Below are positions 14,766-22,973 of a DNA stretch of 45,005 nt, one piece after another (position 1 is the first letter of the stretch; each line of letters starts with the position of its first letter). Location of the stretch: positions 1 to 45,005 of the forward strand of contig VGXB01000015.1 in assembly GCA_016873515.1 (NCBI GenBank), written 5' to 3'. The notes under the pieces are model-generated. The model worked only from the letters and a program-made list of their open reading frames with translations. It searched no databases and was not told the DNA's origin. The position numbers and the translations under genes are program-made. This stretch comes from Nitrospira sp. GTDB taxonomy: Bacteria > Nitrospirota > Nitrospiria > Nitrospirales > Nitrospiraceae.

Positions 14766-17700
14766 CTAGTTTGTCCCACTCGCTGTCTGAGCGAGTGGAA
14801 CCCCTTCATCCTCAAGCCCGTCTTCCAGCTTTCGTCGAATCCGTTCTTCCATGATGACGTACATCGTCGGAATCAAAAACAGCGTCAAAAGCGTGGAGAC
14901 GCTCAGCCCGCCCACCACCGCCCGCGCCAGGGGAGCGTTAGTCTCCCCTCCGGTTCCCAAGCCGATGGCCATGGGGATCAAGCCGAAGACCGTCGCCAAC
15001 GAGGTCATGAGGATCGGTCTGAGGCGGGTCCGTGAGGCGGTGACCACGGCGTCCAGCAGCAGCCGACCCTTTCTGCGCAGTACGTTCGTGTAGTCGACTA
15101 GCAAGACGCCGTTCGACACGACGATGCCGAACATCATAATGATGCCCATCATGGAGCTTGTGGAAAGGGTTGTGTCGGTAAGGAACAGGATGAGAATGAC
15201 ACCGGGAAATCCCATTGGGACGGCGAACATGATGATGAAGGGATCAACGAGCGATTTGAATTGGGCGGCCATCACCATGTACACGAGCATCAGCGCCAGA
15301 CCGGTGGCGAACAACAGGCTTTGGAATGTCTCTCGCTGTTGTTGAATCTGGCCGGCCAGTTTGATGCTGAAACCCGTCGGCAGTTGGAGCGTTGCGAAGG
15401 CCGTTTCCAGGTCATTGGCAATGTCGCCCAGCGGACGGGTCGTCGGATTGGCCGTGATGTGGATGACGCGCTGAAAATACTTCCGATCAATCTTCACCGG
15501 CCCGGCGTTCAATTTGAGCGAGGCGACGCTCTTTAGCAGTACCGGCTCTCCGGATTTGGCGGTCAACAGAATGTTTTCCAGGTCGGTGAGATCATTCCGG
15601 TGTTTTTCGTCCAGCCAGGCGCTGATGAAGTATTCATTGCCGTTCTGTGGGTCGGTATAGATGATGGGATCGGTTTGACCGTTGCCGTTGAGGGAATACA
15701 GGACCGTATTTGCAACGTCCGCTTCGCTGATTCCAAGCAACGCCGCCTTCTCCCGATCAACCGTGACGTTCACTTCGGGATAATTTTCCTCCCGGCTCGG
15801 TTCGACATCGGTCAAGCCGGGGATTTGTTCCATGATGTCCTTCACCTGGGCAATCACACCCCGCGCCGTTTCAAAGTCGTATCCGTAAATCTCCACATCA
15901 ACGGCTTTCTGTGAGCCGAAACTGGTGACCCGTTTCACGAGCCCGCCTGGATCGAAGAACATCGCGACGCCAGGGAACAGTTTAATGATCTTCGGCCTCA
16001 CCTCGTTCATGACCTGTACTTGGGTTCTGTTTCGTTTGTCGGGCGGCACCAGATAGACCTGGATCGACGAGGTATGGGGACCGGTGTTGGGGTTGAACAG
16101 GGACGCCCGGCCTTGGGACAGCACGCCTGTACTTGACACGATGGTCTCCAACTCGTTGGGAGAGATCTGTTCACGAAGGACACGCTCGACCTCGGCAACC
16201 TGTTGCTCGGTTTTCTCGACCCGCTGGCCGACCGGCGCGCGCAGGACAATACGAAATTGACTCTCGTCCGACACTGGCAGAAATTCCGTCCCAAGTAAGG
16301 GTATCAGCATGAGTGAGCCGCAGAAGATCAGCAGAATGACCGTGATACAGATCCAACGATGTCCCAACACCCAACGCAACGAGTCCTCATACCCCTTATC
16401 GAGCGCGTCATAGTGCGCACGGCTCCAATCCATCATTCGAACAAACCAGCGAGGCATGGCACGATGGGCATCCTGCTCGGGTTTCAAAAACTTATAACAG
16501 AGGGCCGGTGTGACCGTGCGTGAAATAAAGAATGACGTGAATAGTGCGATGGCGATCGTGATGGTCAGGGGAATCAGCAGGAGACGGGTAATGCCGACGA
16601 TGAAGAACATCGGGAGAAAGACTACGACGGTCGTCACTGTCGAGGCAAAAATCGGCATGGCCACCTCGCGGGCGGCATCCAAAATCGCATCCCAGCGCCG
16701 CGCGCCGGTGTTTAGGTGGCGCTGGATGTTCTCCAACTCCACGATGGAATCGTCGACGAGGCGGCCGATTCCGAGTGCGAGCCCTCCCAGCGTGAACACG
16801 TTGAGGGTCTGGCCGCTCAGATAGAGGACGATGAAGGTCACCAGGATGGACAGAGGAATGGAGACAGAGATGATCATCGTACTCGTGAGATTACGCAGAA
16901 AGATGAGAATGACGGCAGCGGCCAGGAGCGAGCCGTGCAGTGCCTGTTCAAACAGATTGCGGATGGACTGGCGAATGTACACGGATTGATCGAACGAAAT
17001 GCCAAGGGTGACACCTGGTGGAATGCCGATCATTTTGGGAAGCGTGGCCCGCAGCGCGTCGACGACTTCGACCGTGTTGGCGGCAGGTTGTTTGTTCACG
17101 CGCAAGAGGACGGCCCTGGCTCCGTCGGTGCGGACGATGTTTGTCTGAATGTCGGAGGAATCGGCAACCGTTCCGACGTCGCGAACTCGGATGGGCTTGT
17201 CTTGGCGGTCGAGCTTGATGATCACGTCGTGGATCGGCTCAACGGTCTTGAACTGGTTGTTGGTGAACACGTTGTAGTCGAGATTGCCGGCCTTGATGTT
17301 GCCGGAGGGTAGAATGACGTTGGCGGTCTTGACGGCGTTCACTACGTCGAGGATCGAAAGGCCGCGGGCGCTGAGGAGCGCCGGATCGAGGCTGACATTG
17401 ATTTGCCGGATTTTTCCACCCTCTACGGTGGCAGCGGCGACGTTGGCGATCTGTTCAATTTGAGGGGCGATTGTGTTGTAGGCCAGATCGTAGAGTGCGC
17501 GTTCGTCCAGATCCTCACTCGACACGGTGACAAAAGAGACTGGAATGTTAGAGACGTCGAACTTCACGATGAAGGGCTGCAAGATACCGGGCGGGAGGCT
17601 GTTCAGAATCTGCGTGATGCGCTGCATGACCTCCATTTGTCCGACGTTGATGTCGGCCCCCCAGTTGAACCAAATTTGAACCGCGCCGAGCCCCTGCTTC

Positions 17701-17969
17701 GAGAACGATTCAACGTGTTCCACGTTCGAGGCCGAGCTGACAGCCTTCTCGATCGGATAGACGACACTTTGCTCGATATCGAGGGGAGGGGCGCCCTTAT
17801 AGATGACGCCGACGAAGGCGACCGGTATTTGGATTTGTGGAAACAGATCGATCGGCAGCCGCTGGAGTGATGTGATGCCGAGCACCACCATCGCGAGCGA
17901 CAGCATCAAAATACCGATCCGATTGCGTAATGCGAGCAGGGTTAGCCACATAACGGGGCTGTAAGGCAT
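14766..17969 (-). CDS. RND multidrug efflux permease, HAE-1/AcrB-like
   Basis: A 1067-residue inner-membrane proton antiporter subunit of a tripartite efflux pump. Length and two-fold internal layout (helix, large periplasmic loop, helix bundle, repeated) fit the RND family. The N-terminus MWLTLLALRNRIGILMLSL, LPIDLFPQIQIP after the first helix, and the proton-relay aspartates in GIGRLVDDSIVELENI are visible. GTEFLPVSDESQF marks the start of the second half. Start is at ATG 17969 or 17951, neither with a ribosome binding site. It is third in the operon tetR-adaptor-permease, 48 bp after the adaptor. No outer-membrane TolC-like gene follows. The substrate is unknown, and absence of strong metal-binding Met clusters argues against a heavy-metal exporter. 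Confidence 0.9.
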   Translation of the reverse strand: MPYSPVMWLTLLALRNRIGILMLSLAMVVLGITSLQRLPIDLFPQIQIPVAFVGVIYKGAPPLDIEQSVVYPIEKAVSSASNVEHVESFSKQGLGAVQIWFNWGADINVGQMEVMQRITQILNSLPPGILQPFIVKFDVSNIPVSFVTVSSEDLDERALYDLAYNTIAPQIEQIANVAAATVEGGKIRQINVSLDPALLSARGLSILDVVNAVKTANVILPSGNIKAGNLDYNVFTNNQFKTVEPIHDVIIKLDRQDKPIRVRDVGTVADSSDIQTNIVRTDGARAVLLRVNKQPAANTVEVVDALRATLPKMIGIPPGVTLGISFDQSVYIRQSIRNLFEQALHGSLLAAAVILIFLRNLTSTMIISVSIPLSILVTFIVLYLSGQTLNVFTLGGLALGIGRLVDDSIVELENIQRHLNTGARRWDAILDAAREVAMPIFASTVTTVVVFLPMFFIVGITRLLLIPLTITIAIALFTSFFISRTVTPALCYKFLKPEQDAHRAMPRWFVRMMDWSRAHYDALDKGYEDSLRWVLGHRWICITVILLIFCGSLMLIPLLGTEFLPVSDESQFRIVLRAPVGQRVEKTEQQVAEVERVLREQISPNELETIVSSTGVLSQGRASLFNPNTGPHTSSIQVYLVPPDKRNRTQVQVMNEVRPKIIKLFPGVAMFFDPGGLVKRVTSFGSQKAVDVEIYGYDFETARGVIAQVKDIMEQIPGLTDVEPSREENYPEVNVTVDREKAALLGISEADVANTVLYSLNGNGQTDPIIYTDPQNGNEYFISAWLDEKHRNDLTDLENILLTAKSGEPVLLKSVASLKLNAGPVKIDRKYFQRVIHITANPTTRPLGDIANDLETAFATLQLPTGFSIKLAGQIQQQRETFQSLLFATGLALMLVYMVMAAQFKSLVDPFIIMFAVPMGFPGVILILFLTDTTLSTSSMMGIIMMFGIVVSNGVLLVDYTNVLRRKGRLLLDAVVTASRTRLRPILMTSLATVFGLIPMAIGLGTGGETNAPLARAVVGGLSVSTLLTLFLIPTMYVIMEERIRRKLEDGLEDEGVPLAQTASGTN
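14776..14798. terminator. Hairpin at the convergent gene ends
   Basis: A perfect 9-bp stem, CCACTCGCT and AGCGAGTGG, with a 5-nt loop. It overlaps the last codons of the RND gene and lies just past the SCP2 stop. There is no T-tract on either strand, so it could be a transcript-stabilising or weak bidirectional termination hairpin. Confidence 0.35.
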
Positions 17970-18017
17970 GAAAGGTTAAGGGTGAAACGCGTGAGAGGAG
18001 TGATCACGTTACACCTT

Positions 18018-19205
18018 TTACGTTTCGCGTTTCACGGCATTCATCGGTTGCGTCTGTACCGGAGTGCCGTCGCGCACGAGGTCTTTACCGGACACAATGA
18101 CTACTTCGTCGCCGGACAGACCAGTGACAATTTCAACATGGTTCTCTTTGCGGGTACCGATCTCGACGTTCACCCGCTGAGCTTTCCCATCACGAACGAC
18201 GAAGACGTACTGGGCCTCCTCCAGCCGGCTTACGGCATCGATGGGAATCTGCACGGCGTCGCGATGAATCCCCACCAGTACTTCAACACGGGCGAACATG
18301 CCTCCTTTTAATCGACGATCCTTGTTCGGTAAGTCGATTTCCACCGTCATCGTACGGGTCGCACGATTCAGCGCTTGAACGACACGCGTCACGGTTCCTT
18401 CGAACACCTGGTCAGGATAGGCTTCGGCCCGTAATTCGGCTTTTTGCCCGATCGTGATCAACGGGATGTCTTTCTCAACCACTTCGATCAAGACCCGAAC
18501 GGTGTTGATGTCATGCACGCTCAATATCCCGCGCGACATCGTGGAGGTACTGGCGGTGGTGCCGGTGACATAGGCCCCGGTGTCCAGATTCCGTTCGGCG
18601 ACATACCCGGCAAAGGGAGCGCGAATGTACGAGTAGGCAAGATTAGTTTCCGCCTGCGCAAGGGCAACCTCCATCTGGGTGACCTGCGCGCGCAGTGATT
18701 CCAGCACGGCCACGGCAGCGTCGAATGTGACCTGCGCGTTGTCCAGATCCTGCTGCGAGACAAACTGGTTTTTGATCAGGGCCTTCATGCGATCGAGTGT
18801 GAGTGTCGCGTGGCGGAGGGCCGCCTGCTGCTGGGTTACTTTGGCATGAGCCGCGGCGAGGTTAGCCTTCGCCTGATCGACGGCATGCTGATAGTCTGTA
18901 TGGTCGATCTCAATTAGGAGCTGACCGCGTTTCACGAAGTCACCTTTATCCGCGTGCAGCTTAGCAATATAACCGTCGACGCGTGAGAACAGGTTGACGA
19001 CTTGGTTGGGGGTCACATCCGCCGTAAAACTGAGGCGAATCTCAAGATCCTCCTTGATGGGCGAGACGGTCCCCACTGTAATGAGATGGGCTTTGCGTTG
19101 GTCAGTCCTGTCACCGGTGGTGAGGCGGAAGGCCACCAAGGCGGCAATCACGATTGCGAGTAAGATGCCCAGGGTCAGGAGTGGATGGCGTAGGACGCAG
19201 TTCAT
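18018..19205 (-). CDS. RND efflux periplasmic adaptor (membrane fusion protein)
   Basis: A 395-residue adaptor linking the RND permease to an outer-membrane channel. An N-terminal membrane anchor (about 8-27, LLTLGILLAIVIAALVAF) is followed by the first lipoyl half-motif (VDGYIAKLHADKGDFVKRGQLL), a long alpha-helical hairpin with Ala/Gln heptads (about 105-200), the second lipoyl half (YSYIRAPFAGYVAERNLDTGAYV), a beta-barrel domain and a membrane-proximal domain ending near residue 385. There is no lipobox Cys. Its start codon overlaps the tetR stop by four bases (ATGA), which shows translational coupling. The length is typical for the family. Confidence 0.9.
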   Translation of the reverse strand: MNCVLRHPLLTLGILLAIVIAALVAFRLTTGDRTDQRKAHLITVGTVSPIKEDLEIRLSFTADVTPNQVVNLFSRVDGYIAKLHADKGDFVKRGQLLIEIDHTDYQHAVDQAKANLAAAHAKVTQQQAALRHATLTLDRMKALIKNQFVSQQDLDNAQVTFDAAVAVLESLRAQVTQMEVALAQAETNLAYSYIRAPFAGYVAERNLDTGAYVTGTTASTSTMSRGILSVHDINTVRVLIEVVEKDIPLITIGQKAELRAEAYPDQVFEGTVTRVVQALNRATRTMTVEIDLPNKDRRLKGGMFARVEVLVGIHRDAVQIPIDAVSRLEEAQYVFVVRDGKAQRVNVEIGTRKENHVEIVTGLSGDEVVIVSGKDLVRDGTPVQTQPMNAVKRET

Positions 19206-19852
19206 GGGTACAACCGTCCAGTAGGAGTCGTAGGTTGAACGAGGCCGTTGAGAAACAGCGACACATATTCATTCACGGTCTCCTCGTGGGTCCGATGCAT
19301 GGGCAGCCCGAAGATGTCGTGCAGAAGCCGGTGGTGGACAATGATTCCGAAGAACGCTCTGGCAGCCAACCGCGGATCGACCAGGCGAAAGGCGCCGTCC
19401 TCGATTCGTCGGCCGATGTAGTGTGCAAGCAAGTCGTAGAATATGCTGTATTGCCGCCGGAAAAACATATCGGACAACTCATGGCCCTCCAAGGCGCTGA
19501 AGAGCAGCAGCCGGAGCAGTGTTGGGTCCGCGCCCTTTCTGATGCGAGAACTGGCCAGCAATGTGAATAACCTGGCATCGTCATTGTTTCTCGCAGCTTC
19601 CTCCGCAGCTTCCCGCAGCCCCGCATAGTGCGCTTTGTCCTCAAGAATGGCGGCATACAGTGCGCGCTTGGTAGGAAAATGTTTGAAGAGCAGCGCTTCA
19701 CTCACCCCGGCAGCTTTCGCGATTGCTTTTGTCGTTGTCCCCTCGAAACCGTTGGAGGCGAACAGGGAGGCCGCAGTTCCGATCAGGTTGGCCTGACGCT
19801 CCAGACCTGAGACTCGCGATGAGCGAGGTGAGGTGGTGCGAGATCGCTTCAT
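19202..19852 (-). CDS. TetR-family repressor of the efflux operon
   Basis: A 216-residue transcription factor. The DNA-binding helix-turn-helix spans about residues 18-62: LIGTAASLFASNGFEGTTTK, then IAKAAGVSEALLFKHFPTK, matching the TetR_N pattern. The C-terminal ligand-binding region is all-helical. ATG 19852 is preferred over ATG 19876 because the likely promoter (TTGCCT at 19907-19902, TAATTT at 19883-19878) puts transcription start near 19871, downstream of 19876. The 28-bp palindrome at 19850-19877 covers the predicted start of transcription and the start codon, so self-repression of the whole tetR-adaptor-permease operon is expected. The inducer is unknown. Confidence 0.88.
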   Translation of the reverse strand: MKRSRTTSPRSSRVSGLERQANLIGTAASLFASNGFEGTTTKAIAKAAGVSEALLFKHFPTKRALYAAILEDKAHYAGLREAAEEAARNNDDARLFTLLASSRIRKGADPTLLRLLLFSALEGHELSDMFFRRQYSIFYDLLAHYIGRRIEDGAFRLVDPRLAARAFFGIIVHHRLLHDIFGLPMHRTHEETVNEYVSLFLNGLVQPTTPTGRLYP

Positions 19853-19877
19853 GGTAAGTAACTGGTTACTAACCATG
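19850..19877. promoter_or_regulatory. TetR operator palindrome
   Basis: A 28-bp inverted repeat with 13-bp arms, CATGGTAAGTAAC and GTTACTAACCATG, around a central TG. Only one base pair of the 13 is mismatched. It overlaps the predicted transcription start and the start codon of tetR, the usual place for a self-regulating TetR repressor. No second copy was noticed in the window. Confidence 0.75.
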
Positions 19878-19907
19878 AAATTAGCACGCACATGTTCCTG
19901 AAGGCAA
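19878..19907 (-). promoter_or_regulatory. Putative promoter of the tetR-efflux operon
   Basis: On the minus strand TTGCCT (19907-19902), an 18-bp spacer and TAATTT (19883-19878) form a plausible sigma70 promoter. The operator palindrome starts directly downstream. Both hexamers are imperfect, so this is a moderate call. Confidence 0.45.
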
Positions 19908-19976
19908 ACATCCCCAGGGATTCCGGTGAACAGCGGCGATTCGAAAGATGGAGAAACAATGAGAGGGAGGTGAGGG

Positions 19977-21653
19977 CTACTGCCGGATGTTGGCCCAGGC
20001 TTTCTGGTATTCCTCAAAGGAATCGACTTCCATCCAGCCTTTGAAGATCGGCACGGCATCGACCCGGTGGCCCCGGTCGATGAGTTCCTGGATCATGTCG
20101 GTGAATGAGGCTTTGATGAAGCTGCCGGCTTCGTGGAAGCCGGCCGTTTTGTACTTTTCCTGTGCCGCACGGTAGGAATCTCGGAGGGCCTGTGTGCCCT
20201 TTTCGGAAAACATGGCCATACCAATAAATTCTGCATGGGCCTGTTCTCGCGGAATCTGCTGGCCAATTTTGACAATTCGATGCTCGCCCTCCGGGATGAC
20301 GAAGCGCGATACATGAGCCTTGCTGGGTGGATTTGCCAGTGCGACTAGGTCCGGGTTCAGATGGGTCGGCAGGTTCCGCTGCTCCTGATCGAGCCATGCG
20401 AGATCGACGACGAGCGCGATGTCGGCTGGGCTTTTCAGCAATTTTTCAAGGACAGCCTGGTCGAAAATGATGTCGCCGTACAGAATGATGGTCCGGCCCT
20501 TCAGTTCGTTCTCGGCGCAGAAGAGGGAGAACGCCTCGCCGGTGGTTTCGTATCGGTCGTTGTCATAATAGCGGATATTGGGCAGGGAGATGGCCTCTTT
20601 CTTGTAACCCCGCACCAGGGCAATCTCTTTAATGTTGCATTCGTTGAGCGCAGTCACCTGGCGGTCCAGAATGGTTTTCCCTTTGATGTCGAGCAGGCAT
20701 TTCGGCTTGTCTTCGATCAGCGGCAGCAACTGCTTTTCAAATCCGGCAGCGGCAATGACGGCGGTGATCTTTTCTCCGCCGACCGGGAGAAAGTCCCGTT
20801 CATCCTGTTCCATTTGAGGGACGCCGACGATGTCGTAGACCTCCGGGAGCGAAACGATGATGCTGTTGGCGGCACCGGGCCGTGTATCGTTCTTAATGAG
20901 TGCGAGTGTGTCTTGCATGGAACGGATCGCCGCACGCACCGGCTGATTGGCGTAAATGATGATCTTGGCTCCTGCTTCTTCCAGCTCCGCGGCGGTGGTT
21001 TGGTCGAAAATCGTCGGAACTACAACCAGCGGCACACGGCCGGACCAGGCCCTGTAGACTGTTCGAAGCTCATCGAACTTCTTCGATTTCGAATGGATCA
21101 AGACCGCGTCGGCTCCCGCCTCGGCGTAGGCTGAGGCCCGCTTTAGGGCTTCCTCTTGGCCCCAGCCTGCGATGAGCGCTTCCGTCCTGGCGATGATCAC
21201 GAACTCCGGAAAAAGCTGCGCGGCCTTGGCTGCTTTGATCTTGCTGCAATGTTCTTCAATCGGGATCAATTCACGGCGGACGCCCGCATAGAAGCTGCAC
21301 CGTTTGGGGTAGACGTTGTCTTCGATGCAAATACCGGCCACACCGGCCCGCTCCCGGTCGTTGACGGTGCGCATGACATTCAGCGCGTTGCCGTAGCCGG
21401 TATCGCAATCGGCGATGACGGGGATGCTTACGGCCTCGACGATATTGCGCTCGATGGCAAGTTGTTCGCTGGAGTCGATGAAACTGGCGTCGGGGATGCA
21501 TTTCATCGAGGCTGAAATGGCAAAGCCGCTGGCCCAGATGCCGTCGAACCCTGCGCGTTCGATCAGGCGCGCGCTCAAGGCGTCATGGGCACCGACAATT
21601 TTTATGGCACCCGGCTTCTTCAGAGCGGTCCGGAGCTTCACGGCATTGGTCAT
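19977..21653 (-). CDS. PEP mutase-nucleotidyltransferase fusion (phosphonate synthesis)
   Basis: A 558-residue two-domain protein. Residues 1-285 are a TIM-barrel PEP mutase/isocitrate lyase domain: metal-binding ADCDTGYG (Asp82, Asp84), Glu111-Asp112, Arg156 (IARTEALIAGWG) and His187 are kept, and GW-G-x-E-EALKRA and GADA-hLIHSK match phosphonate enzymes. The gating loop, however, is EDNVYPKRCS instead of EDK-x5-NS, so Asn122 of mussel mutase is Cys119, as in isocitrate lyases. Residues 295-558 form a nucleotidyltransferase domain with a weak AAAG start but a good PKCLLDIKGKTILDRQ block. The ATG at 21653 is chosen for GAGG five bases upstream. Known members convert PEP to phosphonopyruvate. 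The neighbouring decarboxylase and transaminase support that role. Confidence 0.85.
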   Translation of the reverse strand: MTNAVKLRTALKKPGAIKIVGAHDALSARLIERAGFDGIWASGFAISASMKCIPDASFIDSSEQLAIERNIVEAVSIPVIADCDTGYGNALNVMRTVNDRERAGVAGICIEDNVYPKRCSFYAGVRRELIPIEEHCSKIKAAKAAQLFPEFVIIARTEALIAGWGQEEALKRASAYAEAGADAVLIHSKSKKFDELRTVYRAWSGRVPLVVVPTIFDQTTAAELEEAGAKIIIYANQPVRAAIRSMQDTLALIKNDTRPGAANSIIVSLPEVYDIVGVPQMEQDERDFLPVGGEKITAVIAAAGFEKQLLPLIEDKPKCLLDIKGKTILDRQVTALNECNIKEIALVRGYKKEAISLPNIRYYDNDRYETTGEAFSLFCAENELKGRTIILYGDIIFDQAVLEKLLKSPADIALVVDLAWLDQEQRNLPTHLNPDLVALANPPSKAHVSRFVIPEGEHRIVKIGQQIPREQAHAEFIGMAMFSEKGTQALRDSYRAAQEKYKTAGFHEAGSFIKASFTDMIQELIDRGHRVDAVPIFKGWMEVDSFEEYQKAWANIRQ

Positions 21654-21726
21654 GGCGGCCTCATCATGCGAAAGCGGCGGACCGTTGTCAATGGAAAGTT
21701 TGCGGAAGACGGGCCGAGAGAGCCAA

Positions 21727-22290
21727 TCAGAATACCGTTGAGGGAACGTCTTCGCTCCAGCGCTCGCGCAGGGTTGCGCTCTCAATGAAGATAATGCCGC
21801 GGACCAGACTTGATTCGAAGCGCAGGGTCACCTCCGTCTGGAACCCGTGCCAGGCGTAGACTTTGATCGGGCCGACCGCGATTTGTCCTGGCGTTCGGTC
21901 GAGTGGGCCGTAGTGGGATTGCAGATACGCCAGGATCGCGTCATGAGTATCTCTTCCGCTGTAACGGATAGTCACCCGACCGAACTTGTGCCGAAAGGTG
22001 GTGAAGCGCGTGGAATCGACTGGCGTCGTGCCAAGCATCGGTGCGTGGTCCTTGCGCTCATAGGTCTGAAACCGTCCGGTATCTTCGACACTGACGAAGC
22101 GGGTATTGTCCGAAAGCGTTGCCCCCCAGAGGATACCATCGAATCCATTGGGATCGTTGAGAATGGGAACGGCTGGTGCAGGGGATCCCTGCAGCAACAG
22201 GAGGCCTGCGAATCCCGCCACAACAAGCTTCGCCCATCCTCGAAACAGGCTGAGGGACGAATCAATCCGCCGAATCAGTGATGTCATCAT
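21727..22290 (-). CDS. Exported protein, tandem paralogue 2, unknown function
   Basis: A predicted protein of about 187 residues with an N-terminal signal sequence (hydrophobic core LVVAGFAGLLLLQG, then a processing region near APAVP). It is a paralogue of the gene just upstream: both have a mature start of the type NDPxGFxxIxWG, then a central RVTIxYxG strand and an R-x-PGQ motif, and both end with a GxIFIxSxTL strand. Starts at ATG 22290 or 22287 overlap the end of the upstream gene by about 26-29 bp, which suggests translational coupling. It precedes the PEP mutase gene on the same strand with a 73-bp gap. The pair is therefore a candidate periplasmic part of the phosphonate system. The family is not recognised. 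Confidence 0.7.
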   Translation of the reverse strand: MMTSLIRRIDSSLSLFRGWAKLVVAGFAGLLLLQGSPAPAVPILNDPNGFDGILWGATLSDNTRFVSVEDTGRFQTYERKDHAPMLGTTPVDSTRFTTFRHKFGRVTIRYSGRDTHDAILAYLQSHYGPLDRTPGQIAVGPIKVYAWHGFQTEVTLRFESSLVRGIIFIESATLRERWSEDVPSTVF

Positions 22291-22810
22291 TGAATCGCGG
22301 CGCCAGTGTTCGGCTGTCGATGAAGATATACCCACGCTGCGTGCCAGCTTGATAGGTCAGATTGATTTCCGTGTCCGATCCGCGCCAGTTGTATTGCTGG
22401 TTGAGTCCCCGCGTCATTTGTCCGGGTACACGCTGCAACGATCCAAACTGCGCCTCGAGGAAGGTAAGCACCTCCTTGTGAACGTGCTCACCGTGGTAGT
22501 GGATCGTCACTCGCGCAAATTGATCGTTGATGGCGACGTAGAGAATACTCGCCATCTCGACGCCAGCGAAGGTCATCGGGTCAGTCTTCCGCCGGTATTC
22601 CGCAACATGGGCCGCTGACCGCGTGGTTTCCAAATCCTGGCGCGCCGTGAGTGGTGTGCCCCAGGCGATGTTCTGAAATCCCTTGGGATCGTTCACCATC
22701 GAGACGGCCCAGAGGGATGTCGTCGGATCCACGGTTCCGAGCATGAACAAACAGAGCCCGACGAATGTCGGTGGCGGGATGAAGTGTCTCATAATGTGTG
22801 CGAGCGACAT
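22262..22810 (-). CDS. Exported protein, tandem paralogue 1, unknown function
   Basis: A predicted protein of about 182 residues. The N-terminus is a signal-like segment (FVGLCLFMLGTVDPTTSLWA), so export is likely. The mature part starts with NDPKGFQNIAWGTPL and has RVTIHYHG, VPGQMTRGL and GYIFIDSRTL, all shared in order with the downstream paralogue (roughly a third identity by eye). Start ATG 22810 or 22792; neither has a good ribosome binding site. It is first in a minus-strand unit leading to the PEP mutase fusion and diverges from the decarboxylase operon. The duplication and the position suggest an envelope role linked to phosphonate products, but no enzymatic motif is seen. Confidence 0.68.
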   Translation of the reverse strand: MSLAHIMRHFIPPPTFVGLCLFMLGTVDPTTSLWAVSMVNDPKGFQNIAWGTPLTARQDLETTRSAAHVAEYRRKTDPMTFAGVEMASILYVAINDQFARVTIHYHGEHVHKEVLTFLEAQFGSLQRVPGQMTRGLNQQYNWRGSDTEINLTYQAGTQRGYIFIDSRTLAPRFNDDITDSAD

Positions 22811-22872
22811 GGCACGGTGATGTGCGCAAACGCTACCATGTGAATGCGGTGAACGCAACACGCCGTGCTTTC

Positions 22873-22902
22873 TTGCTGAAGTACAAGGCCCTAGCATATA
22901 AT
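22873..22902 (+). promoter_or_regulatory. Promoter of the phosphonopyruvate decarboxylase operon
   Basis: TTGCTG (22873-22878), an 18-bp spacer and a perfect TATAAT (22897-22902). The predicted transcription start is about 22909, giving a leader of roughly 65 nt before the ATG at 22974. Confidence 0.6.
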
Positions 22903-22904
22903 GC

Positions 22905-22946
22905 GCGGTCTTTTTACCGCCTGAGGCGCATTCATGTGAAAGCGCC
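22905..22946 (+). promoter_or_regulatory. Two small hairpins in the operon leader
   Basis: Just after the TATAAT box, GCGGT-CTTTTT-ACCGC (22905-22920) and GGCGC-N12-GCGCC (22925-22946) form two adjacent 5-bp stems. The first overlaps the predicted transcription start and might bind a regulator as DNA. The second lies 27 bases upstream of the ATG. They may affect initiation or mRNA stability, and no known riboswitch is recognised. Confidence 0.35.
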
Positions 22947-22973
22947 GAGATACGAGCAGCAAGGAATATCAGT

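Noticed and set aside
16716-17312. A 198-residue plus-strand frame inside the RND permease gene
   Set aside because: It is antisense to strongly conserved permease coding sequence.
20361-21134. A 257-residue plus-strand frame inside the mutase fusion gene
   Set aside because: It is antisense to the mutase and nucleotidyltransferase motifs, a shadow of high-GC codon use.
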